From: Elysia chlorotica
Lineage: Eukaryota > Mollusca > Gastropoda > Plakobranchidae
Reading direction: 5' to 3'
Length of the DNA: 64,000 nt
Assembly (NCBI GenBank): GCA_003991915.1
Contig: RQTK01000670.1
Span: 167,870-231,869, forward strand
In this document: piece after piece, positions 11,148 to 23,780 of the stretch
Numbering within the stretch: position 1 is the stretch's first letter
How the letters are laid out: every line of letters starts with the position of its first letter
The notes under the pieces: model-generated
Databases searched by the model: none
Seen by the model: the letters and a program-made list of their open reading frames with translations, nothing else
Told to the model about the DNA's origin: nothing
Program-made: the position numbers and the translations under genes

Positions 11148-11917
11148 GTCTAATAGCCTCACACCAAGAATAAAGCAGCTGTAGCAGATTCATGCAACAG
11201 AAAAAGTGAACATCAAAACGTCAAGAATGATCCTGAGTTTTTTCTCTGATCATTGCCAACACAATAGAATACATGTAAAAAGCATGCACAAGTAGTTGAG
11301 TACTTAGCTGGAACGTTTATACAGATCTTTTTATCAACTGGATCTACATCTAGTTCTACATCTACATCTCCGTTTCTATCTACTTCTAACTCAACTGCTC
11401 TTGGCACTCAATCCCTAGGTCTAGATCTAACTACTGGCTCCTCGCCTTCACTGCCGCTACTAATCTAGATCTAGAATTACTACAATATAATCACTGACAA
11501 TATCAAAATGATCATCAATCTAACCATCTAAGTCATGTAAAACTTGTTCTCGAGTAAGTAATTGCCTTCCTGATGGACCTGTTCCTTGGTTATAAATTGT
11601 TAGAGATTGTGGCTTTCAAGAAAAAATTGAGTGTCAACATGTAAACAAAGTTTGAGCTGAAAACAGCTGTTGTCTGCATTCAAAACAACACTGGAACTGG
11701 AAGGAAGTGGAACTCTTCTTTATTCCTATCAGAGCGGTTTCGATTTATTTGGCGGTGTACAGAAGCTTTAGTCAGCCATAAAATAAACCCTCTTTTACGG
11801 CCGAAACACCACAGCAGCGACTTTACGGACGATTTAATCGGACGTAAACACTACGAGGGTTAAAGGAAGCTGAACCCAATATCAAAGGACATAAAAAGTT
11901 CATCTACATCTAGGAGG

Positions 11918-12100
11918 TCCGTTGTGCGAGCCACGCTTTGGCAATTTTGTCCTCTACTGGTTGGATCGGTATCAGTTAATGTGATTGGCTGAGACAGAGT
12001 CATGGTATCCCTGCACTGTGTGGCAGCCCGTAAACTAGTCAGGCACCAGTCTTGGGGCCCGTTCACAATAGGGTCTATATAGTGCTGACATTGGACACAT
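11918..12100 (+). mobile_element. SINE family A copy
   Basis: Contains CTGGTTGGATCGGTATCAGT, AATGTGATTGGCTGAGACAG, CACTGTGTGGCAGC and the 3' end TCTATATAGTGCTGACATTG. The head is decayed. Confidence 0.75.
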
Positions 12101-12122
12101 GAGCAGCAACTCACCAACATCT

Positions 12123-15100
12123 GTCAGCTTGATCAGTAAAAGTAAATATATATAGACCAACATGTGTGCAGACAGTTGTCAGCCAAAACTGGAGTGACAA
12201 CATATAATTGGCGTGTCAGCAATCTGCCACTCTAGCAGTCAAACGCCGACAATGAGTCCAATGATTTAAAGTTGTCGACAATATTGTTGGAAAATTATTT
12301 TTAGCTCATGGTGAATCTCCACTATTATCGAAATCTCCATTTTCAGAACCAAGAAGTATATATATTCCATATTGAAATCGAGCATGTGCAGTTCTATAAT
12401 TTTTGTTTCAACTTTCTTTTTCTTGTGTAAGGGCCTATTGTTCGAAAACAAACATTTAAGTCCATTTCGCTTGTTCACTTTAAACGCAATTAAGGTAATT
12501 TGTTATTCATCTCTTTCTTGACAATTGCCTTTCCTTTGTATTATTCTCTTAACTTCAATTTAACCAAAGAGTTTTACATTAAGATGTTAACCCACCAACC
12601 TAAACACCTCCCCCTGTAAGTAGGGCCTGCCCTCAAATAAAAATCATAAGAAGACAGCTTGTTTTGTTACGTGAGGGTAGGTATCCAATCATTAAGGGGT
12701 AAACGTGACTTGACCTTTCAATAAGCACTCCAATTTTTTAAATCCTGCCCCACCACTCCTCTTGATTGCTAAAATTATGTGTCAAATCCCCCCCCCCCCT
12801 ATGTTTTGACATATGATACCTTCAGATTTTTTACATCATTTACAAAGTTTGGAGATAGGAACCTGGTTTTTAGTTCTGTCTTTATGTACAAGTAAAAGGA
12901 GTTTTGAAGAATATAAGCTTCTGTATAAACCATTGCAATTTATTTTCTTAAATAATGAAGATTATGTTTCATTTGTTAATTGATCTCTTTTTTTTACTAT
13001 CCAAGTTGTTCTTTTTCAAACTTTTTCAGCAAGCTTTAGGGCTCCAGAAAAAGACAAGGGGACACAGCCTGTTCCAGTGAGAGACATCGCTGTATGGGAG
13101 ACCCTCTAAGAATGTTACATTGAACAGTTGTTATTCTATCCAGATACTTAATATTATTGCTGGGGTCTCTTTATAACATTTTTTTTTCATCATATATCTG
13201 ATCTTGCTATATTAGTATATTGCTATCAAGGAATCAGGTGTGTTTGTTCAATGTATAAATTTGTTCTTTGTTTTTTTTGTGTACAGTGTAAATATAGAAT
13301 CACAAAACTCTTTACATTTTGTTTTTTTAATATTTGCGAAAATAATTTGATCTACTTTCTGTTGCTGATTTGCTAGTCTAAGTCTGCCATCTGCATTTTT
13401 TAATTTGACTTCAACCTCAATTACGGAAAAAGTAGACTTAAAGCTATAAAAAGTAAATGTTATCACAAATTTTACTGTCTAATGTAATTGCATATAATTT
13501 TATACCTTATGTTCTTCCAACAAATAATTGATATTAAGCATTTTGTTGTGAATCATTGAATGTCGCCTGTGCTAGTCACTAGTCAATACAACCAAAGAGT
13601 TTTTTTTAGAAAAATGATCTGTACTTAAGTATTCAGTATTTCTAGTCATAATCTGATAAAATTGTACACATATTGATTCTCCAGTATTTTTTAAACTAAC
13701 CCTAGTCGCTACTAGTCCCAATAACATGTTTCAAGAATGAAAATAATAATGAAACACACTAGTATTATCAATATCGGCAATCAAGATAATACAAAAACAT
13801 TAATATATACGTTTTTAGTCAGAGGTCGACAGTTTTTAGAGCGATAACGTTGGTATTTTGTTAATGATTAAAAGAAATTAATTGCACAAGTTCTTGTCAA
13901 AGCTTGCCAAAATGTCACAAAAAATTGATTCTTCAAATTAATATTTGAGAACATTTTAAATGCAGATGACAGGCAAGCCTTTGCTTTTTGTTTTAATGAT
14001 TTATTTGGCTGCTGAAAATTTCTCCACAATGTTGTTTTTCTATTTCATTTCTTGCTATGGTGAACATCTTGGTGATACTATTCATTGTACAATTTAGATG
14101 CCATTACCTATTTAAACTGTGTAAATTAAAACATTTTAAGCAGTTTTAAATCTTCACCCCCCTTGTCCATCTTACCCATTGTTCTGGCAAAGCATTTGGT
14201 CTTCTAGAGTTATCTTTACAAATATAAAGGCTCGTGATGTTGTTAGCTTTTAAAAAACTTTTTTGTTGTTTTTGTAGAGTGTTTACTTTGCCATCCATAT
14301 TGAATGTGTTTGGTTATATCGCTTCAATTTTAAAGTGACACTGTATATTAAATAAAAGATACATGTATCGATTTCCCACTTTTATAACACCAACCTTTTC
14401 TTAAAACATGCCTAGAGCATTAGAGTCTTACTGCCTATTTTGACAATAAAATGTCATGTATGAAATAATTTTTTTTCTACATAATGCACTTGATTAAAAT
14501 CTGTAAAAAAAAATTATGATAAAGAAAAGGCGCTATTAATTTTTACACCAGTAGAATGAGGTTTATGTCCCACATTTTGACAATTTTATGATTGTTGAAG
14601 CTGGAGTTTTAATGTTAAGGAATGCTGAATTAATGGATACACGTTTTCGGTGTAAAAATCCAAATACAGCCGGTTTGGAAATAAAAGATAGTGTGTTGCA
14701 CACTTAGATAGCGTTAATGCCAAGATTTGCAGGTATGGCTTATGATGCTTGTTTAAAAACATGTTGCTGGACCTAGATATTCTTTCATTCCCAGAATTTT
14801 GATGAGTCCAGTCTCTTAGGAAAAACAATATGATCTACACATCACTTGCGGATTCTCTCTTGCTAAAACTGAAAAGGCAGCTTTGCTTGTGTTTTAAATG
14901 CCTACACTTGCTCAAATAAATATAGAAATGTTATGAGTTAGTGTATTTTTGGTTTTTGGGAAAATGTTTATCCCATTCATTGTTGCAAAGATATAATTTA
15001 ATTTAATTTTAAATGTTTGCTAGTTTCTGGGTTATACATAGTATGTTGATGTAAAAAATTATTTTTAACTAATTTAGGCCTTGACAATTAATTTTGTTTT

Positions 15101-18100
15101 CTTCTACAATTTCTATTGCTGTACAAATTAATAATAATTTTTGTGTTTAATGTTGTCCCTTCAGGTTTTGATTATGTGCTTTTGCTAATACATGTTTGTA
15201 AGATACTGAGGGAAGTATTACAAATTTATTGAATTTGAAACAATTTCAATTTTAACTTTTTAACATTAAGGTAAATGTGTACAGTATAGTTCTATCTACA
15301 TTTTATTTTTTTTTTTTTTTGTGTAAAGCTAAAAATATGCTTCGGTGCTAGCTTACTTCCGCCCTTTATAAAAAGTTATAAGCAGATTTAGTGTTGCATG
15401 TAAATATACTAAATGCACGCTAGTTTATACGTTTTATTGAGATTGTGCAGCGGTATAAATTGTTACTTTAACTATACATTTAAACTATAGGACAAATTGG
15501 TTAATAGATCTAAATGTAGATCTACGATCTCCTGTATCGTTTAATTTATTGTAAGGCTCTTCATCATGGTTTAAATGAGGCTATGAAATGAAATGTTTTT
15601 GCTAGGACTCCAAAGCCATTGCAAAGAATCAGATTCCTTTATGCTTATAAATTCAGCCTTTTTTTTTTCTCAATGCAAATTTAATACAGTGTATTAAATT
15701 CAAAAACAAAAGAGAAACTTTTTTTTATGAAATGAAGGTGGTTTTACATCTTCACTCTCCATACAAGTTTAAAATATAGGATTTTTCAGACTATTATGTT
15801 TCAACATTTTTTGTTTATTGTACAACTGAATGCACCCCTTGTAATGATATTTTGTATAGACATATTACACAATGTAATCTTTACACAAACGGTTTCATTT
15901 TTAATTCCCAATAAAATAGGTGTGCATGAACATAAGGAGGTTTTCATTTGTTTTTATATGTGTATTAATTTACTGTATATTTATTAAAAGAGATAGCTAT
16001 GTCTACTTTCTAATCATTTCTCTTTTCTATTTTCCTGAAAAGAAAAATAAATAGATAATTGTTTACACAGGGATTTAGAGTGAGAGAATTTTGTCTAAGT
16101 CAAGTACCTTACTGATCTCAATATCTATCTCACTCATCAGAATCTTAAGTAAGAATGTGAGAGCTCTTAAATTAATTATTACTATTTGTATCTAGACTAT
16201 GTCGCTGCTTTAATTTGACAGCTACAATTTACTTTATCTGATACATGGTCATAAAGAAACCATTTAAAAAAAATTTTTGTATAACAATTAACACAATGCA
16301 GTTTCTATATATTCAAAAGGTAGAATAAGTTATGAATCCTAACGTACACAAATTTACTTACTAAATGCATGTCATACTTAACATCATGTCTTGACTGTAT
16401 GATTAAATTGGTAATAATAATCAGTCCCCTCGGAAAATTGTGATTGATAGTGGCAAAAGTTGCAAAAGGTTGCAGGCCAAAATGGCAAAAGTTGCACCAT
16501 AATTTTAGCTTTCAAAAATAAAATTAAAACAAGCAAAGCACACGAAACCATTTTTATAATTTTAAATGGGTTAACTTGAATTATATAAAAATTAAAACTG
16601 GAGTAACATGACTACACACTTGCAAAAAGTACACAATCAATATACAAGGAAGAGAGAGAGAGACAGTATATGTGTATGTGTGTCTGTGAAACTTTTTTTT
16701 TTCAGGTATCCAAAGCGTTTTTGACTGGAAGATTTGGAATATTTTTGTACTGATCAGAATATAAAATGAAAAATAATTGAGTGGGTGGGTGGGGTAGGAA
16801 CTATCAATCCAGAAAATTGTATTAAAAAAAAATTACTATTAGTGGTTTAAATATGAGCCAATAAGGCTCAGATTGAACTAGTGGAACAAACAAGAATGAA
16901 AATAGGACAAAGAGGTGTGAGAATGTGTACTTCAATGTAGTAGGCCTATTGCAAAATAAAATACTATAGAAACATCCAGAGAGAGAGACAAAAACAAATA
17001 TACAAACATACAGATTCACTAGTCAAGAAGAACCAACTGAACATTTAGTTAGGTCTTTGCTATCACAGTGTCATCCTTATTCCTATCCCACTTTTCCCCC
17101 CTCATAATACAATTCTTCTGTCTCGATCATTGGCTTTCTTTAGAACCAATATGAAGAATGTTAACCTTTTTTCTAGGGAGATTAAGACGATAAAAGTGGT
17201 TCTTCTAAGGAGTATGAATATGCACTGGTATGATACCTCTCCAAAGAAAATTTTTCTTTAGGATTGAAAGGCTTATATTGTATTACAACATGGTTTTATC
17301 TAGCTAAAGACTTTCTACACCTGTCTGGGTGTATGTCTGTTTGCCTTAATGTGAAAAACACACAGGAAAACAGTGTATTTTTCAAAATAAAAGCTGTTGA
17401 ATTTTCCTAAAAATAGTGAAACATTTTTAAAAGTTGTTAAATTAATAAAAATTGCAATTTGGCCAAAGGTTGCAAGTTGCTATCGCAACCTTCTACAGGG
17501 AAGGTAATACAGTTTTTTGTTTTTTTTCGATTTGCCAAATCCACCTTTATTTTCAATTTTTTATCATCTTGATAAGCTGAAACTATACATTAATTAATTG
17601 ATTTTGTTACATTTTACAAGTAGGTGTTAAATAAATATATAACACTGTAACAGATACTAGAATATAGAATATTTTATTGAAACAGAACTTTGTCTGTAGA
17701 TAATTAAATAATCATTTGATTTAAAACAATAAATAACTAAATAGAATCAGTTAATTTGAAAGTTCATCAACATTTGTCTTGTTATCATCTCAGATCAAAT
17801 AATAAGCATACAGAAACAAACTCAATACGGTTTTAGTATTGTAGTTTTCTCTGTCATCAGACTATGTTGACTTGAGATTATAAGAAACATATATAAATTA
17901 TAAAAAGGTACATATATTAAAAACTGTTATGGCGGTTATTTTTTCAACTGGTCATCTGAATTTCAGCAATTTTCAAGTGTAGACTTAACAAGGCTTAGGC
18001 TATAACGCTGCTCTTGTTTTTTTCCTGAAAGACATTTTAAACAAAATACACGTTAATTAAGATAAAAACATGTACATGTATACAACGGATTCCAAATGTA

Positions 18101-19500
18101 GACTGTGTTCAGGGTTAGGCTTGTATATTCTATTTCTAATATTCTCAAGAACACTTCATTGTCGACTAAAGGGAACCTCTCTATAAAAACATATTCAGAT
18201 AGTGATAGACTGCAATTTATCTTATCCTGAAGGTTGTGTTTAGGCTATGAAATCAAACAAATTTACCATGACTCCAATACCAAAGCTATTGCAACGTAGC
18301 TGATGAGTTAAAGCCTCTTTTTAAAAATTTAACTATATCTTATCTATCAACTTAAAAAAATGGAAACTTAAGATCCTTGTTGGGGACATAAAATAGGTAA
18401 AAAAAAAGAGTCATAAAGATACATATATTTATGTCAATAATGGTAAGAAAATAGGAACTGTTCGTTTCTCTTTAAAATCAATCAATGTTGTTTCAATATG
18501 GAACCAATAATATACATTATAAATATCACAAAGGCTCATAAAAATACGCCTTAAATTAAATCAAAGCTTTTTTGTTTTCTGAGTACAATTTAATATCAAT
18601 TTAGTAAGGCAATAAGTAAGTAAAATTGGTTCCATGCATTATGACAGAGCGTCAGGGAACCAAGAGTTAAGTTCTAATTGTGCATGTAGCCCTACTAGGC
18701 AAACGTCATGACAGTCATAAAAAAATATGAGTAGTTGTAAAGAAAGACATGCGAATATAGACCTGTACATTTGTTTACCATGCTTAAATTCTATACATTA
18801 ATAAACTGATGTTACTCAGTTATTTAATAACTAGAGAATGAAAACTAAAAAAAAACAAACAACAACAGGACATCTCTTGTTCTTCCAAGTACTCCAGGAG
18901 TATCTGGTAGCCTAAATAATTGCACTGTATGTGAAAGTTACAATGTACACGGAAAATACTGCAGTCCCTAGTACTATAAGAGAATATGAAATAATAAGAT
19001 ATTTCTCGATGATGTTTTTGCACATACATGGTTTAAGATAATAAAAGTTATACCTATCTTCTTTAAACTCTAGTAAAAAAAAAAACTGTCTGAAGATTGG
19101 CGTACCGCCCGTATTTAAATAAAGAAATTGCGGGAGCTTGCATCAACTCCACATAGCAATAGCACTGTGAGCTCTGTTGATGGGTCTGTCGTCACATCTT
19201 CTTAGGTAGGACACACGCACGCACAAAAAAACGATTTTGAAAAAAGCCACCCGAAACCAATATTATTTTGTAAAAATACATTGCATGTTATGACCACAAA
19301 GGGAAAAGTAAGTATAAGTTCCGTGGGCCTAGGTGTTTAAAGAACTACTTTAAGGGTCATTTGTGATCGGTAATCTTTATCTGTTATGTATATATTTATT
19401 TATTTATTTGAGCAAGAGGAAATGAGCAAAGAATACGAATTAGTGTTGGCTTTTCTTATAAGCTGAGAAATAAACTAATGTTACATAACAACTATAAATA
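12123..19500. other. AT-rich intergenic stretch, no gene recognised
   Basis: Many short frames occur but none has exon-like composition, splice sites and length together. A weak candidate is 13029-13109, an 80-base open patch after a good acceptor-like tract that ends in TAA; it cannot be tied to a gene. GTTGCA-rich motifs recur near 16440-16500 and 17450-17500 and may mark a decayed repeat. Confidence 0.5.
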
Positions 19501-19527
19501 ATACAAACACAGGTACAATAAAAGCAT

Positions 19528-19800
19528 TTGGTGCTGAAGTTGCAGCGCACTTGCATCCGGTCTGGAATATCATTGCACCTACTTCAAGTTTCTCTGGGCA
19601 GAGAAAATGAAGGTGAAGCCGTCAATTGGTTCTCGAAGAGAAACATACACGGTGGAGGACCGCTTCACTTTAAAAGTAGCCTAATCTTTAGTCCTTGGAG
19701 CGGGACTTGGTCACACTTAACTGTACTGACATCGACCAAACCAGTCGGGCACACCGTAGGCGGACGCTTTAACGTCAGCGCCACCACGCTCGTCAATTAA
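19528..19800. other. GC- and CpG-richer open patch, possible exon or remnant
   Basis: This 273-base patch stands out from its AT-rich surroundings and is open on the plus strand for 90 codons. On the minus strand two shorter frames are also open, one containing SSTVYVSLREPIDGFTFIF-like text that looks protein-like. No family is recognised and the true strand is undecided. Confidence 0.25.
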
Positions 19801-21012
19801 CTTCAGATTACTCAAAATGAGTGACTTTCTGTACATTATGTAGAGGTGTGTATTGAATTGAAATTCAAAGGTATCTTTAAAACATTTCTTTATAAATTAA
19901 AACCACTCTGAACACATTTAAACTCTCCTAGTCATATTCACCGAACTTCTCAAATAGGATGGGAACACCTCGCGGGTACAATTTGGCTTCTCAAGGCAAC
20001 ACATATATTTTAACATAGCACATTTGTTTTCTGGTTCATTTGTGTGAAATTAACTGGCTTTAACCAATTTATTATACCCATATCATATGGATCCCAATGG
20101 CTTCTAACTTCACAAAAGTCGGAAAGATCTTGAAAATATTGAATCATTTGGCAACATAAATAGATCTGCATGTAAGAATCAAAATCTCAAAATAAGCAGT
20201 TGTGCTACAATATGATTCAGTAAATAAAGACTTTGAAGAAATAGGTTTTAAGGCAACAATGGCTTTAAAATGAAACTTAAGCTGAAGATATACCAACTCA
20301 TACATGCATCCAGGACAGACACAGACAATATGCCGAGATCCATTTTTAGTGGTTATTCGTTCCTGGAGATAGACCGGCTGTCGTACGACGGTTAACAGCT
20401 TCCGTTGACGGACCGACAATCTGTGTTTTGCTACGGGGAGGCAAAACTTGATCTGTGATAGTCTGTGTTGAATGACTGCCATTGTTTTCCGGCTCTCGGT
20501 TCAAAACTTTAAACACGCTTTTCTCCAGAATGCCTTCATAAGTTTAGGCCCAAGTAGTAGGTATATTTAGTCTCAGATAGTAATAAAATTTGGTGTAGTT
20601 TCGCCCTTACCTTTAAAAATTGAAACTGCCTTAAAATGCAACTTAACACAGACCTAGGAGGTCCCTCGTAGCTATTACTTTTAATAGCAATTTATGTGGC
20701 GGATAACAGTTAACACAATTGTGACTCAATACGTTGTCTGATTGGTATTGATTTTAAACCTTAAGCAAAAATTGTATGAGCTGTCCGAACGAGAAAGAAA
20801 TTTCTTTTTGCCTCGCTCCATACCCCCTCCTTTTTTGCACGTTAGCATAACTATCTATACGGCTGATAGTGGATTGACGATGGTCGTAGAAGCATCTTAT
20901 TTGAATTGTTTTTGTGACGTAGAATTAGATCTTTAGGTTTCATATGACATGAGCAGGTAGTCTACAAATTTCATGTATTAAAGGATATGGACTATCCCCG
21001 TGTCTTTAATTT

Positions 21013-23128
21013 TTAGTGAGGAATGACTACAATTGTATCATCATCATCTTCAGTATCAATTTCTTGGGGTACAGACTCCCGTCGATTGTTGGAAGCAGAG
21101 AGAACGCTCCTTCTCCTCTCGGTGGAGGTAACTTGATCCTTCTCCAAAGCAAAGTTCACTTCTAAGGCTGTTGTTTTTGTTGTTGTCCCAAAGTTGTCAC
21201 TGGATTGCGATGTTCGGGGAGCATGAACAAAGTCTTCATTAACGTTGATGTCTTCAGCCTCTGAAAGCATAGACAAGTCTTCCAGAAGTTGAGCATAGGT
21301 TTCCTGCTCTCGCCGATGGTTGACACTCCGGTCTAACTCTTCAGACTGAAGATCTGGGTTGTCAAACGCGGCTTTTTCCGAGTCTGATTGTAAATCAACC
21401 GTTTCTAGAGTTGGACCAATAACAGAGTTCGAGAAAGTAAGATGTGCATCCGACTTGGCACCGGCTGAATCTGTGGAAATATGATTTGCCTCAGACTTGG
21501 AACCGGCTGAATCTGTGGAAATATGATTTGCCTCAGACTTGGAACGTGCTGAATCTGAGGAAATAATATTCTCTTTCGACTTGGAATCAGTTGGATACGG
21601 AGGAATGACATTCGCTTCTGACTTGAGCCGTTTCTCATTTTGCCCATCGTGCACAGTGAACATCGTTCGGACGGCGATATCTTTTCTTTCAGCAGCATTA
21701 TTTATGGCCAAGCGGTCATCCTCTGTGGTCTCCGTCATGAGGATCACTGGAGGAGACCGACTTCCCGGCCCGTCTCCCTCTTTCGTCTTGTTTGGCAGGG
21801 CCACGGGAGGGGGTGGGTCGTACACAGTGGCAGCTGAAGAGGCGCTTTGGATTCTCGATCCAGGCTTTCCCTCCTCAATTGGGTGACCGTAGAGCTCTAC
21901 GTGGCTGGGCCGCCTGTTCGTCAGGCTGTCAGCGATCTGCAGTGTGAGAAGCTTCGCCTTGGCTTTGCTAACGTACTCGGCTTCAGACATAGCCTAAGGA
22001 GCACAGGACGGAAGATAAAAAACAAACAAAACATTAGATGAAATATTGTTGATACGGTGGTATTGATACAGTGATGTACATTTACGGATTATAAGTAAAT
22101 AAAAAAAAGTTGGCAGGTCAGAGGTTGTTTCGATTTGTAATCCAATATGCTATACCGTTATACAAGTATAGTTTCAGTAACAAAAAAAAAAAAGAGCCAG
22201 CTGTCATCACCATTTGATAGTACGACAAAGGAGGGTAAAATGAGTGTGTAGTCGTGTACAATAGTGTTTGATTCGTTTTACATATTATTTTGGTTTTTGT
22301 TTATTTTTTGTGTGTGTGTTTGGAAATGAATTAGTGTTATCATCTTCAATCCAGGGCACTTCCGATTGTTTTCTTTTTTTTTTCGTGATCCATATTTCTA
22401 CTTAATAAAAAGCCAAAAGAAAAAAAAAACACGCCGTGACTTAGACACATGGTACCTGTTTTCAATTTTACAGCTGTGTTGATTTTTGTTTAAGCTCCAC
22501 TGTGAAAGGGGGGCGCTGTAGCCCTAGGGTAGAACAATCAGCTTCCAACGCAAGCTGTCCGTGGTTCGAGTGCTGGCGATTTCGTCCCCTGCTGATTGGG
22601 TCGGTGTCAGTTTAATGTGACTGACTGACACAGGACTCATGGTATCACCGCACTGTCTCGTGTGTGGCAGCACATACAAACTGTCAGACGTTAGACTTGT
22701 GGTCCGTCCACAATATATCATATATAGTGCTGACGTTACACATTAAACCGATTTAACTACAACTCCGAGGTGAAAATTATTCATGTTAGACCAGTCAATT
22801 GAAGGTACATTCAGCAAACCAACAAATTTCGGATACACTCTAGAACCTTGAATGCCAGATATTACAAATGGCGATAAATTATTTAACGAGAGTACATGAT
22901 GGAAAGCTTGGTAAGGCACACTCTATAGACATACAAATGGCGGTGAATTTAATAAGAGTATTGGTGAAATGGCGAAGAAATGGGGGAGTACGAAAAATAA
23001 TGTGTGTTAAGCAAATATTTTGGTTAGGATGGTAGGATTAATGAAATAAACCTATCAAATTTTGATCTCCATCATAACCCTCACAGTAACAGCCTCATAA
23101 ACACAACCATCACCACCATCAACTTCAA

Positions 23129-23209
<81 letters not shown>

Positions 23210-23780
23210 TATCATTTGCATAATAATAATAATAATAAAATACTATCACGATCACCAGTATTACTATGGTTCGAACTACACATACCTTTAACTTTTCCTG
23301 CGAACTCTCCTGTTCCCGCTTTCGATGAGCCAAACAAAGAGGTTTGCAGAATAGGAACATCCCAACACACATCAGGCAGAACCCTATGAGAGTTCCCATC
23401 CCACCAACAACGACAAAGTCCACCACGTTATCCTTTTTACCCAACCAAATGAGATAGATGCCTCCGCCTAAGAAAAAAGAACCAACAAGCGCAGTGAATA
23501 TGAAAGTAATCCATATCTCTGTGGTCGTCTGCCCAATGTCTCTCACGACGGCCAAGTTGCGTTCGCGAATAGGTTGCTTGAAGAAGTTTTTCACTGCTTT
23601 CACACTCTTAGAAATTTTCTGTGACTTCCCGCTGGATTTGCCTGCGCCGATGGTCGCTGGTGCGGCGGGTCGTCTGGTACTCCCGTATGCCCGTCCACCG
23701 GCGTTGCTGGTGGCAGATGGGGTATTCCCGCCATCAGAAGGAGATGGGTTAACCCGGTTGTCGGGTTTTCCTAGAAACAT
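21013..23780 (-). CDS. Unrecognised two-pass membrane protein with 14-residue repeats (two coding exons)
   Basis: Exon 1 is 23780-23286 (165 codons), ending QEKLK before a GTATGT donor. Exon 2 is 21993-21013, entered through CTCCTTAG in phase 0. Together they give 491 residues. Residues 1-80 are polar, Gly/Ser/Pro-rich and then basic. Two hydrophobic helices follow at about 89-113 (IWITFIFTALVGSFFLGGG) and 119-145 (VDFVVVGGMGTLIGFCLMC), joined by a very short charged turn, so both termini probably face the same side. The long C-terminal tail is acidic and Ser/Thr-rich. It contains four 14-residue repeats of the form SKSEANHISTDSAG at about residues 300-355 and ends DDDDTIVVIPH. I do not recognise the family. 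The intron carries an ATC microsatellite and its start is open in frame. Confidence 0.8.
21430..21597 (-). repeat. 42-bp coding tandem repeat, about four units
   Basis: Lies in exon 2 of the two-pass membrane protein. The two central units are identical at the protein level and the outer ones have diverged. Unit length is a multiple of three, so copy number can change without shifting the frame. Confidence 0.85.
22507..22750 (+). mobile_element. SINE family A, best-preserved head
   Basis: Begins GGGGGGCGCTGTAGCCC with box A-like TAGGGTAGAACA and box B-like GTGGTTCGAGTGC. The family body follows (ATTGGGTCGGTGTCAGTTTA, TCTCGTGTGTGGCAGCACAT), then the 3' end ATATATAGTGCTGACGTT. It sits just upstream of exon 2, in the intron of the two-pass membrane protein gene. 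Confidence 0.85.
23129..23209. repeat. (ATC)n microsatellite in intron
   Basis: About 80 bases of pure ATC repeat, reading as poly-Asp on the minus strand in the frame continuing from exon 1 of the membrane-protein gene. Confidence 0.97.

Noticed and set aside
13029-13109. Terminal exon after TTTTTCAG
   Set aside because: It is open for about 26 codons, but joining the LITAF-domain exon 2 to it stops at once, and no other gene nearby supplies a donor.
20144-20482. Minus-strand ORF of 112 codons
   Set aside because: It has a good start context but no recognisable domain or repeat; the sequence probably belongs to the 3' UTR or downstream flank of the 21013-23780 gene.
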